DNA of 64,000 nt from Geitlerinema sp. S16 (GCA_011390275.1 JAABST010000001.1:1-64000); one strand, 5' to 3'. Counted from the first letter of the stretch, positions 1 to 9,469 are shown. Notes: a model not told the origin generated them from the sequence alone. A program made the numbers and translations.

Positions 1-2
1 TC

Positions 3-140
3 GATCGCGCCGCCGCCGCCGCCGCCTGTCAAAAGGCATTTGTCACCAACCGCGTCGGTGACTTTGGCCTACTACTCCGGCTCAAAGTTTCCGAAACAAG
101 TCGGCATACTGAGCCAATTAAGTCCAGTGAGGGCGTTTAG
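3..140 (+). pseudogene. ndhF: 3'-truncated fragment of NAD(P)H-quinone oxidoreductase subunit 5 (NdhF)
   Basis: The frame is open from the window edge and reads an Ala-rich stretch, then [18 protein letters not shown] recognise this as the conserved core of NdhF/NuoL, the proton-pumping membrane subunit of the photosynthetic complex I (NDH-1). Directly after GLLL the expected GILG-type continuation is lost. The frame runs through about 20 unrelated residues ([13 protein letters not shown]...) to TAG at 138-140. A real NdhF has several hundred further residues with membrane helices, and none follow here. The 5' part lies outside the window, so I cannot tell whether it is a remnant of an old copy, a rearrangement breakpoint, or the end of a functional gene cut by an insertion. 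Family identification is fairly sure; pseudogene status is inferred from the abrupt loss of similarity. Confidence 0.6.
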
Positions 141-411
141 CAGGAAAGGTATAGATCAAAAAACAATATTGGCAGTCACCAACGTCAAAGCCGATCTACA
201 TTTTGTTGTAGCAGATTGATTCGAGATTTTCAATTCTTGCCGAATTGCAGGTTGTGCGGTAGTCCGTACGAACTCGGCAGCATATACCCATCGGGAAATC
301 CTATCTTTAAGATGGAGTCAAACATCGCGATCGCTTGATGCATCATCTATTTCATCGTCTGTTCATCCACGATCGCCGATCATTTCCAACCCTTCAGCGC
401 TACCGAGAACC
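141..411. other. Intergenic stretch with no recognised feature
   Basis: No open frame, tRNA, repeat copy or clear hairpin was seen between the ndhF fragment and the M48 peptidase. The promoter of the peptidase gene presumably lies here, but no convincing -35/-10 pair was picked out. Confidence 0.4.
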
Positions 412-1416
412 ATGCCGACTTATCCCGGAATTTCGAGTGAAGCCTTTCGCCATCCCCTCGATCGCGAAGCCGAAGCCAGTTTGCGTGGCGTCCCTGGCTT
501 TGACATGATCGCGCGGAAGTTCGTCGAATTTATCTACGAGCGTCCGCAGTACGTCTACAACCTGGGGAACCATATCGAGGTGGGGCCGCGCCAATATTCC
601 ACGGTGTATCAGATTTTTCGCGAATGTGTCCGCGATCTCGATATGAATCCTGTCCCCACGGTCTTCGTGGTGCAAAATCCGCAGGTTAACGCCTACTCTC
701 TGGGCGAAGAGCAGCCGACGATCGTAATTAACTCCGGCTTGCTCGACCTGATGAGCGAGGACGAGTTACGCACGGTGATCGCCCACGAGCTGGGGCATAT
801 TAAATGCGGTCATACGACGCTGATTCAGATGGCGATGTGGGCGATTTCAACCCTAGGCGCGATCGGTGAGATGACGTTCGGCATCGGCAATGCGATCGGG
901 ATGGGGCTGGTCTACGCTTTTTATGAATGGCGGCGCAAAGCGGAGCTATCCGCCGATCGGGCGGCGTTGCTGGTGAGCGACGATCTCGATACGGTGATGC
1001 GGACGATGATGAAAATGGCGGGCGGCAGTAGTAAATACGCCCACGAAATTGATCTCAAAGAATTTGCACGTCAGTCCGATCGCTACCACCAGCTCGATAG
1101 CGACAACCTCAATCAAATCTATAAATTCTTGCTCTACAACGGTGGCCAAAATGGCTTTTTGACCCATCCTTTCCCGGTTGAGCGCGTGTCTTATTTACGC
1201 GACTGGAGCGAGTCGGAGATGTTCACGGCGATTCGTAACGGCGACTACATACGCTGTGGTCAGGAAGGTTCGGTCGATGTTGATGAAACAGATGTCGATA
1301 ATGAGATGTCGGATATTAAACCCGAAGATCTGACCGAAATTGCACGGCAAATTGAGGCACTCAAGCAGGAAATTGAGCGCGAAAAATCGAAGCAATCGGG
1401 TCGATCAGGATTGTAA
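412..1416 (+). CDS. M48-family zinc metallopeptidase
   Basis: 334 residues. The zinc-binding signature HELGH lies at residues 125-129 (H125 and H129 as ligands, E126 as catalytic base). The third ligand is probably E178 in ELSADRAA, the usual M48 Glu-x-x-x-Asp element. A hydrophobic segment between them (about residues 138-168) may be membrane-embedded, as in HtpX/Ste24-like peptidases, though the protein is shorter than Ste24 and lacks the multi-helix N-terminus. The last 45 residues are acidic and then helical and charged. M48 enzymes act in membrane protein quality control. The exact substrate cannot be read from the sequence. A palindromic repeat follows the stop, and the next gene has its own leader, so it is probably monocistronic. 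Confidence 0.85.
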   Translation: MPTYPGISSEAFRHPLDREAEASLRGVPGFDMIARKFVEFIYERPQYVYNLGNHIEVGPRQYSTVYQIFRECVRDLDMNPVPTVFVVQNPQVNAYSLGEEQPTIVINSGLLDLMSEDELRTVIAHELGHIKCGHTTLIQMAMWAISTLGAIGEMTFGIGNAIGMGLVYAFYEWRRKAELSADRAALLVSDDLDTVMRTMMKMAGGSSKYAHEIDLKEFARQSDRYHQLDSDNLNQIYKFLLYNGGQNGFLTHPFPVERVSYLRDWSESEMFTAIRNGDYIRCGQEGSVDVDETDVDNEMSDIKPEDLTEIARQIEALKQEIEREKSKQSGRSGL

Positions 1417-1439
1417 ATTTCAGAGCGGATGGGTGACTT

Positions 1440-1473
1440 CAGACCTTTGAGATTTTAGAAACTTCAAAGGTCT
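1440..1473. repeat. Palindromic repeat, copy 1 (imperfect)
   Basis: AGACCTTTGAG and its near-reverse complement CTTCAAAGGTCT flank a short A/T-rich centre. Two further copies lie at 13478-13510 and 37061-37092. The copy sits just after the stop of the M48 gene, where its hairpin could protect or end the transcript. There is no T-run directly behind it. Confidence 0.75.
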
Positions 1474-1549
1474 CGCGTCCCACGATCGACCCTTTTTTTG
1501 ACTTGGGCTATTTAGACCTCTTGCCTGAAACATTAATTCTTAAATCATC

Positions 1550-2938
1550 ATGCCTACATTGACCGTAACCTCAACCTCGATCACCGATCGCCTCGCTGCC
1601 CAACGCGCCTTTTTCGCCACCGGCAAAACCAAAGACTATGCCTTTCGTCGCGCTCAACTTCAAGCCCTGAAAGACGCGATCATTGCGAATCAAACGCAAA
1701 TTGTGGCTGCGGTTCGGGACGATTTAGGACGTCCTGAATTTGAAGCTTATATCGAACTTGCGGCGATTTCCGATGTGAATTTCGCCCTAAAACATCTCAA
1801 GCGCTGGATGAAACCCCGACGCGCCAGCGTGCCATTTGAGCAGCTCCCCGCGTCCGCATGGCAGCAACCCGATCCGCTGGGCTGCACGCTGATTCTCAGC
1901 GCGTGGAACTACCCGTTTCAGCTCATTTTTCAACCCCTTGTCGGCGCGATCGCGGCGGGGAACTGCGCGATCGTCAAACCCTCGGAAGTCGCCCCGCAGA
2001 CCTCCAAACTCGCCGCCAAAATCCTGACGGAAACCTTTGATCCGGCTTACATCTGGGCGATCGAAGGCGATGCCAGCATGAGCCAAGATCTGCTCTCTCA
2101 AAAATTTGACCACATCTTTTTTACCGGCAGTACGCGCGTCGGACGCCTCGTGATGGCCGCCGCCGCCCAGCACCTCACGCCCGTCACCCTCGAACTCGGT
2201 GGTAAAAGTCCCTGCATTGTCGATCGCACGGCCAAACTCGACATCGCCGCCAAGCGGATCACCTGGGGCAAGTGGCTCAACAACGGCCAAACCTGTATCG
2301 CGCCGGACTATCTCCTGGTCGATCGCACGATCAAAGATGAGTTAATCGATCGGGTGCAAACCTGTCTACGCAACTTTTACGGCGAAAACCCTCAAGTCAG
2401 CCCCGACTACGGACGCATCGTTAATCACGCCCAATTTGACCGTCTCGTCGGACTCCTCGATAACGGGCGCACGATCTGTGGTGGACAGCACGATCGCGCC
2501 GATCGCTACATCGCGCCGACCATCCTAGACGAAATCACGACCACCGATCCGATCATGCAAGACGAAATCTTCGGGCCGATCTTGCCGATCCTGACCTACG
2601 ATCGCCTCGATGATGCGATCGCCCTAATCAACGATCGTCCCAAACCCCTAGCGCTCTACCTCTTCTCCGAGCATAAACCCACCCAAACCCAGGTGTTACG
2701 CGCCACCTCCTCCGGCGGCGTCAGCCTCAACGACACCATTTCCCACGTCGCCTGCCCCGACTTACCCTTTGGTGGCGTCGGCAACAGTGGCCTCGGTGCT
2801 TACCACGGCAAATCGAGCTTTGATACCTTCTCCCACTATAAAAGTGTGCTAAAAAAAGCAACTTGGATGAATTCAGAACTTCTCTACGCACCCTATTTAA
2901 AGAAGCTCAACTTTATTAAATCGATCGTGATGCGCTAA
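1550..2938 (+). CDS. Aldehyde dehydrogenase, ALDH3-like
   Basis: 462 residues, the length usual for ALDH3-type enzymes, which lack part of the N-terminus of ALDH1/2. The general base is E215 in ELGGKSP and the nucleophile is C249 in NNGQTCIAPD. The 34-residue spacing matches the family. The N-x-x-F substrate/cofactor segment is present as LSAWNYPFQL near residue 120. The enzyme oxidises aldehydes to carboxylic acids with NAD(P)+. Cyanobacterial members of this type are associated with medium- or long-chain fatty aldehydes, but the substrate here is inferred. The C-terminus ends in a hydrophobic/basic stretch (KSIVMR) that could dock on membrane. A separate promoter is likely. Confidence 0.88.
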   Translation: MPTLTVTSTSITDRLAAQRAFFATGKTKDYAFRRAQLQALKDAIIANQTQIVAAVRDDLGRPEFEAYIELAAISDVNFALKHLKRWMKPRRASVPFEQLPASAWQQPDPLGCTLILSAWNYPFQLIFQPLVGAIAAGNCAIVKPSEVAPQTSKLAAKILTETFDPAYIWAIEGDASMSQDLLSQKFDHIFFTGSTRVGRLVMAAAAQHLTPVTLELGGKSPCIVDRTAKLDIAAKRITWGKWLNNGQTCIAPDYLLVDRTIKDELIDRVQTCLRNFYGENPQVSPDYGRIVNHAQFDRLVGLLDNGRTICGGQHDRADRYIAPTILDEITTTDPIMQDEIFGPILPILTYDRLDDAIALINDRPKPLALYLFSEHKPTQTQVLRATSSGGVSLNDTISHVACPDLPFGGVGNSGLGAYHGKSSFDTFSHYKSVLKKATWMNSELLYAPYLKKLNFIKSIVMR

Positions 2939-3033
2939 GTGGCTCACGCTAACAACGATCAACGTAATTGTGTGACTCACTCAACCGGATTTCGGATCAC
3001 ATTGATTCACTGACTCATCTGAAGCGTGGCGTT

Positions 3034-4671
3034 ATGCTAGAGAGCATTATCTGGATTGGATTGATGGGCTTTTTCGTGGGGCAAATTGCTCGACGGATGC
3101 ACGTGCCTGCGCTGGTGGGGATGGTGTTAGTCGGTGTTGTGCTTGGCCCCCACCTGGGTAATGTGATTGCGCCGGAGGTTTTGGAAGCGGCAGATTCACT
3201 ACGTGCGATCGCCGTCATGGTGATCTTAATGAAGGCTGGACTCGGTCTTGATCGGGAAAAGCTGGCTCAACAAGGTACGGTCGCGTTGCGATTAGGCTTT
3301 TTGCCTGCGGCGTGTGAAGCGATCGTCATTGCCCTAGCCTCAATGTGGTTGCTACAGTTTGACCTGGCCACAGGGTTGCTCCTCGGCTGCATTATTGGTG
3401 CTGAATCTCCCGCCGTCATTGTGCCGGGAATGTTACGTCTAAAAAATCTGGGATGGGGAGTTCAGAAAGGAATTCCAGACGCCATCCTAACCGGCAGTGC
3501 GCTGTCAGATGTTTTGTTGCTGCTGGTCTTTAGTTTACTGCTAGCGTTTCTGTCTCGAAGTACGGCAGCAGGAATGACCTTGCCGGGAGGTCTAACCCTG
3601 AGTCCCTTACAATTACTGCCGTTTCAAATCATGCTGCAAATTGGGTTAGGAGTTTTGCTCGGATGGTTGGTAGCTCGCCTCTTGGCCTCATTGTTAGTCA
3701 AGCAAAACTGGACGCAAAACGCGGTGCAGGATGCCCTCGTCGCCGCCGGTTTCGCCCTCTTACTGGTGGTCTTCGCGGCAGATTTTCCACTATTCTCGGG
3801 CTATCTAGCCGTCATGACGACTGGCTTTTTTCTAATTGAGATGGATGCCCCGTTAGCACGACGATTGCGCGGTGGCTTTGATAGTTTATGGGTGATTGCT
3901 GAGATTGTTCTCTTTGTACTGCTGGGTGCGAGTATTCAGCTCACTGTGTTGGGTCATACATGGCTCATTGGCCTCGTTATATTAGCGATCGGCACATTAA
4001 TTGGGCGTTCCCTAGGCTGGTATCTTTCAACCGTAGGAAGTAACTGGACTTGGAAAGAACGACTATTTCTGCTTCCGGGGAATTCCGCCAAGGCAACCGT
4101 ACAGGCCGCGATCGGTGCCATTCCCTTGGCTCAAGGTATAGAGGGAGGCGAAACAATTCTCGCCTTAGCGGTTCTCTCGATCCTGGTGACCGCCCCCCTG
4201 GGAGCCTGGGCAATTCCGACCTTTGCACCCAAGCTTTTGGAGCGGGGTGAGGTTGATCCAACCAAGGTTTCAGTATCGCGGCAGATTGTTTTACTGGCGG
4301 CTGTCGATACCTCTTGTTTTGCGACCCAAGTGTTGACTAAAGTTGCGGAGTTAGCTCGGCGTAGCGAGGCCGAAGTGGTGGTACTCCATGTTATTCAGAG
4401 CGACGACCCTCTCGGAGTTGAGCGACTTCAGCATGAGACAAAGCGAGTCCTCGCTGATATTCGGTATCGGTTTATCACCACCTATGGTTCGATACCGGAG
4501 GAAATTGTTCGCATAGCTCAGGATCATGGCGTGGCGGAGATTGTCCTTGGAAAATGCGGCCACGGTCTCCTAGATGAGATTTGGGTTGGGTCTGTATCTC
4601 AAGCGGTGCTGGAAAGCAGCACCCTGCCTGTTGTGGTTGTGAAAGCTGAACCAGGGGCTGTCATCGATTAA
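3034..4671 (+). CDS. Cation:proton antiporter (CPA family) with C-terminal UspA domain
   Basis: 545 residues from the first ATG at 3034. The frame extends back to a TTG at 2968, but the protein starting MLESIIWIGLMGFFVG fits a membrane N-terminus better. About 12 hydrophobic segments cover residues 1-400 and resemble Na+(K+)/H+ exchangers. Residues about 415-545 form a universal-stress (UspA) fold: VVVLHVIQSD near its start and G-x-x-G-H-G plus a GSVSQAVL stretch near the end, the ATP-binding type signature. Antiporter-Usp fusions link ion exchange to nucleotide or stress signals. The last codons and the stop are contributed by the left end of a MITE (see 4654-4730), so the natural C-terminus was probably different. 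The exact ion is not determinable. Confidence 0.82.
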   Translation: MLESIIWIGLMGFFVGQIARRMHVPALVGMVLVGVVLGPHLGNVIAPEVLEAADSLRAIAVMVILMKAGLGLDREKLAQQGTVALRLGFLPAACEAIVIALASMWLLQFDLATGLLLGCIIGAESPAVIVPGMLRLKNLGWGVQKGIPDAILTGSALSDVLLLLVFSLLLAFLSRSTAAGMTLPGGLTLSPLQLLPFQIMLQIGLGVLLGWLVARLLASLLVKQNWTQNAVQDALVAAGFALLLVVFAADFPLFSGYLAVMTTGFFLIEMDAPLARRLRGGFDSLWVIAEIVLFVLLGASIQLTVLGHTWLIGLVILAIGTLIGRSLGWYLSTVGSNWTWKERLFLLPGNSAKATVQAAIGAIPLAQGIEGGETILALAVLSILVTAPLGAWAIPTFAPKLLERGEVDPTKVSVSRQIVLLAAVDTSCFATQVLTKVAELARRSEAEVVVLHVIQSDDPLGVERLQHETKRVLADIRYRFITTYGSIPEEIVRIAQDHGVAEIVLGKCGHGLLDEIWVGSVSQAVLESSTLPVVVVKAEPGAVID

Positions 4672-4730
4672 ATTTCTGATGCTTACCCAGTCGGGGTTAC
4701 AGCCCCTAGCTTTTGGGTTGGATCGTTCAA
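4654..4730 (+). mobile_element. MITE family 1, copy E (3'-truncated)
   Basis: It starts GGGGCTGTCATCGATTAA, the left terminal repeat of the family, and follows the copies at 13338 and 14219 through CCCAGT, CAGCCCC, TTTTGGGTT and CGTTCAAC. It then stops exactly where the tRNA-Ser begins, so the right half and right terminal repeat are missing. Its first bases encode the last residues (GAVID) and the stop of the antiporter. Confidence 0.75.
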
Positions 4731-4815
4731 CGGAGAGAGGGAGATTCGAACTCCCGGAAGCTTTCGCCTCATCCGATTTCAAGTCGGACGCAATCGACCA
4801 CTCTGCCATCTCTCC
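4731..4815 (-). tRNA. trnS: tRNA-Ser (anticodon UGA)
   Basis: Read on the minus strand it has an acceptor stem GGAGAGA/TCTCTCC with discriminator G. The anticodon stem is TCCGA/TCGGA around CT-TGA-AA. A long variable arm (GAGGC GAAA GCTTC) is present, as in class II tRNAs. The T arm is GGGAG-TTCGAAT-CTCCC. The total is about 85 nt, typical for serine. CCA is not encoded. It decodes UCN codons. Confidence 0.95.
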
Positions 4816-4974
4816 AAGCGTTCGCTATTTTAGCCTATTTGCCTGATCTTGCGCGACCGTTTTTGAGCTGAATTAGCGAGGAGAAATGCAAGAGGTCGAT
4901 TAAAAATTGCCAAACCGCCAAATCGCCCAACCAACCGTAAGATAGACAACCAATCCTGTACGTTCCTCTTGCTG

Positions 4975-6588
4975 ATGACGACGGCTTCAACCTCACGCTT
5001 TGCCTCGCCGATCCGCTGGCTGAACTTCGATCGCCCTGCCAACATTCTGACGTTTCCTTTAGATGCGTTACCGATCGCTATGCAGTCCGCCATTCGCGAT
5101 CGGCAACACGATATTTTGCGCGCATTTCAAGTTGGCGCTGACCAGAATTTGACAGACGCAAATACGGCTCAAACCGCAACATATAAGCGCGTCGCCATTC
5201 TCGTCGCTGATCCGTGGGATTGTCTGGTGTCGGCGATCGCGGCTCATACCCTGGGGTGCGATATTTTTCTGTGTGATCCGAGCTGGTCAGAGGCCGAATG
5301 CACCGCCGTTTTTGCCGAGATTCAACCCGCTGTCATGGTTCACGATCGCGCCTCAAGCCGATCAACGCATCGAAAAACTGAGACATCGCACGCTGTGGCG
5401 GTTGAGCATCTGATCGCCGATCTCTGCGATGCAAAACTCCAAAACATAACCCCCCAGGCCGGTCAACGGATCAGCGAACCCGATCGCGATCCCTACTGGG
5501 CGATTCCGACCGGCGGAACCTCCGGGCGCATTCGCTTTGCCTGTCACACCTGGCATACCCTGACCGCTTCGGCGATCGGCGTACGCGACTTTTTTCAGTG
5601 CGATCGCCTCAACTCATTTTGTTGCTTGCCGGTGTTCCACGTCAGCGGCTTGGCTCAATTTATCCGCGCGATCGTCAGCGGCGGACAGCTCGCATTAACC
5701 CAAGCAGCGGCACTCCGACCCGACCAAACGCCTCCCGATCGCGACCTCCACAGCTTTTGGCTGTCCCTCGTCCCCACCCAGCTTCAACGCCTGATCGATC
5801 GTCCCGACTGGCTCACCTGGCTCCAGCAGTTCAACGTGATTTTTCTCGGTGGCGCTCCCGCCTGGGCGGAACTGCTCGATACTGCCCGATCGCACGGCCT
5901 ACGACTCGCGCCGACCTTCGGCATGACCGAGACCGCCTCCCAAGTCGCGACCCTGCATCCCGATGATTTCCTCGCCGGTCGTAACGGCTGCGGGCGCGTT
6001 TTGCCCCATGCCGATCTGACCATTTCGCCCAAATCTGACGTAACTCAGAGCAGAACACATCACGCCTCTGAGCCGCTTCATAACACTGGATCGATCGCCA
6101 TTCGCGCCCGATCGCTCTTTCACGGCTACTACGATGCCAGCCTGGGGACGGCCCATCTCGCAACCGCAGCGATCCCTTGGCAAACCGACGATCTCGGCTA
6201 TTTTGACGCTGATGGTTTCCTGCATATCGTGGGACGCGCCAGCCAAAAAGTGATTACGGGTGGCGAAAATGTTTACCCCGAGGAAGTCGAAGCGGCAATC
6301 CGTGGGACGGGTTTAGTCCGTGATGTGGCCGTGATTGGGTTGCCCGATCGCGAATGGGGTCAATGTCTTGCGGCGGCTTATGTGCCGTGGCCTCAAGCGG
6401 CTAGCGATGATCAGATCAATGATCACGATCGGCTCATCGAGCAACTTCGCGATCGGCTCACCTCGACACTGGCACACTATAAAATTCCGAAGCACTGGCA
6501 GGCGATCGAGCAACTTCCCCGCAATGATCGCGGCAAACTCGATCGCGCCGCCCTCGCTTTACGGTTTAACCCAGAGCCGCCCTGTTAA
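4975..6588 (+). CDS. menE: 2-succinylbenzoate--CoA ligase (MenE)
   Basis: 537 residues from ATG 4975; a TTG lies two codons upstream. It is an acyl-adenylate-forming enzyme. The P-loop-like motif TGGTSG is near residue 180, FGMTETASQ carries the core adenylation motif, and the GRASQKVITGGENVYPEEVE hinge region is followed by a C-terminal catalytic lysine region (PRNDRGKLDR). MenE activates o-succinylbenzoate with CoA in phylloquinone (vitamin K1) synthesis, the cofactor of photosystem I. The motif TETASQ and the overall length fit MenE better than a fatty acyl-CoA ligase, but the substrate assignment rests on family resemblance. No other men gene is adjacent. It faces the HU gene convergently. 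Confidence 0.82.
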   Translation: MTTASTSRFASPIRWLNFDRPANILTFPLDALPIAMQSAIRDRQHDILRAFQVGADQNLTDANTAQTATYKRVAILVADPWDCLVSAIAAHTLGCDIFLCDPSWSEAECTAVFAEIQPAVMVHDRASSRSTHRKTETSHAVAVEHLIADLCDAKLQNITPQAGQRISEPDRDPYWAIPTGGTSGRIRFACHTWHTLTASAIGVRDFFQCDRLNSFCCLPVFHVSGLAQFIRAIVSGGQLALTQAAALRPDQTPPDRDLHSFWLSLVPTQLQRLIDRPDWLTWLQQFNVIFLGGAPAWAELLDTARSHGLRLAPTFGMTETASQVATLHPDDFLAGRNGCGRVLPHADLTISPKSDVTQSRTHHASEPLHNTGSIAIRARSLFHGYYDASLGTAHLATAAIPWQTDDLGYFDADGFLHIVGRASQKVITGGENVYPEEVEAAIRGTGLVRDVAVIGLPDREWGQCLAAAYVPWPQAASDDQINDHDRLIEQLRDRLTSTLAHYKIPKHWQAIEQLPRNDRGKLDRAALALRFNPEPPC

Positions 6589-6632
6589 CTGAAGAAGAAT
6601 GGCTAAAAGTCAAACACAAAAAAATTCCGCCC

Positions 6633-6662
6633 TGCTCGCGAGCCATGGATAACATGCGAGCA
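6633..6662. terminator. Weak hairpin between convergent menE and HU genes
   Basis: TGCTCGC pairs with GCGAGCA across a 16-nt loop. An A-run lies just to the left, which becomes a T-run for minus-strand transcripts, and a T6 lies about 10 nt to the right. It could end transcription in both directions. The stem is short. Confidence 0.35.
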
Positions 6663-6802
6663 AAGACAGACATTTTTTATCGTAACTTCATACACATAAA
6701 AACCGATCGAAACTAACCGTCAATAACTCATGCCCTTCTCAATTTGGCGGTCAAGAAAGATCGAGATAATCGCCGTAGAATCGATCGATTTTGTATGGAA
6801 TA

Positions 6803-7084
6803 TTACTTGTTAGGGGCGACTTTATCCTTGAACAATTTACCAGCAGAAAATGCCGGTACTTTCGTTTCGGGAATCGTCATCTTTTGGCCAGTTTTGGGAT
6901 TTCGACCTTCCCGAGCTTTGCGTTCACGTGATTCAAACGAGCCGAAGCCGACGAGCGTCACCTTGTCCCCTTCGGACACGGCTTCCATTATCGTTTCGAG
7001 CGCTGCCGACAGCACAGCGTCAGCTTCTTTCTTGGTCACGTTGGCCTTTTCTGCGACCTTATCGACCAGTTCTCCCTTATTCAT
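6803..7084 (-). CDS. hup: DNA-binding protein HU
   Basis: 93 residues, the standard length for HU. It begins MNKGELVDKVAEKANVTKKEAD (helical dimerisation part), continues with GFGSFESRERKAR, then the beta-arm signature GRNPKTGQKM-TIPETKVPAFSAGKLFK. The proline that intercalates into DNA lies in RNPKTG. An AGGAGA ribosome-binding site sits about 8 nt before the ATG. HU is a nucleoid protein that bends and compacts DNA. The gene is single and has a long upstream region. Confidence 0.96.
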   Translation of the reverse strand: MNKGELVDKVAEKANVTKKEADAVLSAALETIMEAVSEGDKVTLVGFGSFESRERKAREGRNPKTGQKMTIPETKVPAFSAGKLFKDKVAPNK

Positions 7085-7588
7085 TACCTTATCTCCTGAG
7101 TATTCGGATGGATGAGTGTTAAGAACGAACGAAGAATCGATCGTGTATAAACACTCGGTGTTCAGTCTAGGGCAAACGAAACGATGAAAATCGCTGGAAT
7201 GCCCTTACCTTCAAAGTTTTACTGGATTATTCTCAAGGTTGCAAGCCCGTTGTGGACGCTTGAAACCTTTTATTTGTATAGATTTCAGCATTTAGGGTCG
7301 CCAAATCTTGCTCAAACATAGAAAAAAACCGGCTGTGTTCGCTGGTTTGATGGATCTAAATATCCTCCTTTCTGAATAGTTAAAACCCATCAATACAGCG
7401 GTTTTCATCGGTTTGAAGATTCGACATACTGGATTGCCATTCCGTAATTTGCGGTTCGATCGCAGATTGCGTTCTTGCTATCCTCACCAAGCCATGCCGG
7501 TTCAGGATAACACCCGAATTCTGGAACGTGCTGATTCGCTCGTTTACATTTTGCGAACACGGCGGCAATGACGATGACAGAATAACAG
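7085..7588. other. Intergenic region between HU and crtH, with a minus-strand terminator
   Basis: About 500 bases without a convincing gene. The only structure seen is a hairpin at 7322-7350. On the minus strand AAACCAGC pairs with GCCGGTTT (one mismatch) and is followed by a run of seven T, as in an intrinsic terminator. It lies about 240 nt past the crtH stop, so crtH mRNA may carry a long 3' tail, or an unannotated small RNA may end here. The rest must contain the HU promoter. Confidence 0.5.
7322..7350 (-). terminator. Intrinsic terminator downstream of crtH
   Basis: Stem AAACCAGC/GCCGGTTT with a 7-nt loop, followed by T7 on the minus strand. Confidence 0.6.
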
Positions 7589-9133
7589 CTATATCCCCAA
7601 ATCGACCGCCACACGATGGGCGCAGGCAAAGCCGGAAAAGGCGACCGCGTTTAAGCCTTGACCGGGGAAGGTGCTGTCACCCACACAGTACAGTCCAGGG
7701 ACGGAGGTGCGGTTAAATGGCATTCCCAGTAGGCCGAGCAGCTTGCGCTGGGGAATCGGACCATAGGAACCATCGACCCGTCCGAGAAAGCGGCGGTGGG
7801 TTCGAGCTGTGCCGACTTCCAGGTAGTCGATCGCCTTACTGATGCCGGGAAAGATGACTTCAAGCCGTGTGATTAAATTCCAGGCGGCGGCTTCTTTTTT
7901 TTGTTCGTATTCCGTCGGGCTGAGATTTTGCCAGCGATCGATCCAGTCCGGCGTGAAGGCATGGATGATGTGATGACCCTCGGGCGCGAGGCTTGGGTCG
8001 AGCAGGGTGGGGATCGAGACAAAAATCGTGCCTTCAGGGTCTTCCATTTTTTCCCAGTCTTCGACCAGGATGTGATGACATTCGGTGTCGGGGGGCAGCA
8101 GGTCGGCGGTAACGCCCAGGTGGAGGCTCAGGAAACTGGGGGATTTTTTGTAGCGGGTGCGCCATTTTTGTTCGGCGGGTGGCAGGGTGGCGTTGGACAA
8201 GAGCTTGTCGAAGGTATCCCAGCGTGTGGCGTTGGAGATGACGCGACGGGCGCGAAATTCTTCGCCGGTGGCCAGTTTGACTCCGATCGCGCGGTTGCCC
8301 TCCATGAGGATTTCCGTGACGCGGGATTTGTAGCGAATTGTGCCGCCGTGACGCTCTAAACCGTTCGCGAGTTCGATCGCGATTTGGCCGACACCGCCTT
8401 TGGGATAGTTGATCCCGCCGTAATGCCGATCGCTAAACACCATTCCGGCATTAATCGCGGGCGTCAGATCAGCGGGAACCACCGACCAGCAGTAGCATTC
8501 GATGTCAATGAATTTGAGCAGCTCGGGATCGGTGATGTAGCGGCGGGCGATATCCCCGGCGTTTTGCGGTAGATACTTGGCCAGATTGAGACAGGCGAAG
8601 GGATTGCTAAAGAAGACGCGCATCAGGTAGCCCAGCTCTTCAAGCGAGAGGAGTTCCATCGCGTTGAGGCTGTTAAAGATGCTCCAGCATTCGTCGTAAA
8701 ACTGGCGGATGCCCTGGCGCTCGTGGGGAAAGCGATCGCCCAGTTCCTGAATAAACTGTTCGTAGTCGCGATGCACCTTGACCTTGAGGTCGTTCGGTAG
8801 GTGGTAATGAATCTGCACCGGGTCGGGGATCGTCTCGATCGTGGCATCCACCGCCGCCAGCGCTCGGGTTAACAGATTGGTCGTTCCGTCCGTCCCAAAG
8901 CCAAAAATCATCGACGCACCGGCGTCGAAACGGTAGCCGTTGCGCTCAAAATACCCGCCGCTGCCACCCGGAATCGTATAGCGTTCCAGGACAAGCACCT
9001 TGGCTCCCTTGCTGGCAAGCTGGGTCGCGGTGACCAAGCCACCCATGCCAGACCCGATGACAATGGCGTCCCAGTTCGTTGTGGCGATCGATCCGGTTTG
9101 GGCTGAAGTGGAAATGGCGGGTTGGGAGGTCAT
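7589..9133 (-). CDS. crtH: Carotenoid (prolycopene) isomerase CrtH
   Basis: 514 residues. An N-terminal FAD-binding Rossmann motif IGSGMGGL is followed by VLERY and PGGSGGYF, as in the CrtI/CrtH phytoene-desaturase superfamily. The [22 protein letters not shown] segment near the C-terminus is typical of CrtH/CRTISO. The enzyme converts poly-cis-lycopene to all-trans-lycopene using reduced FAD, acting after the CrtP/CrtQ desaturases in the thylakoid. A Z-ISO-like gene for the other cis-trans step lies at the right end of this window, not linked. Length and motifs are complete, and the ATG start is preceded by a purine-poor leader. Confidence 0.92.
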   Translation of the reverse strand: MTSQPAISTSAQTGSIATTNWDAIVIGSGMGGLVTATQLASKGAKVLVLERYTIPGGSGGYFERNGYRFDAGASMIFGFGTDGTTNLLTRALAAVDATIETIPDPVQIHYHLPNDLKVKVHRDYEQFIQELGDRFPHERQGIRQFYDECWSIFNSLNAMELLSLEELGYLMRVFFSNPFACLNLAKYLPQNAGDIARRYITDPELLKFIDIECYCWSVVPADLTPAINAGMVFSDRHYGGINYPKGGVGQIAIELANGLERHGGTIRYKSRVTEILMEGNRAIGVKLATGEEFRARRVISNATRWDTFDKLLSNATLPPAEQKWRTRYKKSPSFLSLHLGVTADLLPPDTECHHILVEDWEKMEDPEGTIFVSIPTLLDPSLAPEGHHIIHAFTPDWIDRWQNLSPTEYEQKKEAAAWNLITRLEVIFPGISKAIDYLEVGTARTHRRFLGRVDGSYGPIPQRKLLGLLGMPFNRTSVPGLYCVGDSTFPGQGLNAVAFSGFACAHRVAVDLGI

Positions 9134-9469
9134 GGTGATGGGTGATTAACGATCAGAATCGTGATCGAGCTGCGAGTCAGGTCAATCGAGCGCTGATCGA
9201 GCTGCAAATCAGTTAACACGAGCAAAGGCTAAAACGGACGCGGGCAAATCCAAGTTAAATCACGCATTGTAAAGAAATGCGATCGTATGCCCATCTTACG
9301 GTTAATCGTCCGCTCGTTTGCTCTGATCCTGCGAAATTCTCTGATCGGCGCTGCGAGGATCTCCCTCTAGCGTCGTCATCAGGCGCGATCGCGCCCCCGT
9401 CGAAGCACCGCGATCGGTCGTAAACCAGGAGCGGGTCTATACTAAAGTCCCTTATTTAGTTTGAATTTT
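9134..9469. other. Intergenic region upstream of crtH
   Basis: No gene is seen. A decamer-like motif ATCGAGCTGC occurs twice (near 9162 and 9198) in a loosely repeated context. The crtH promoter should lie here. The right part runs into the end of the TnpB element. Confidence 0.4.

Noticed and set aside
11..28. GCC trinucleotide run at the window start as a microsatellite
   Set aside because: It is in frame with the NdhF fragment and encodes the Ala-rich segment before CQKAFVTN.
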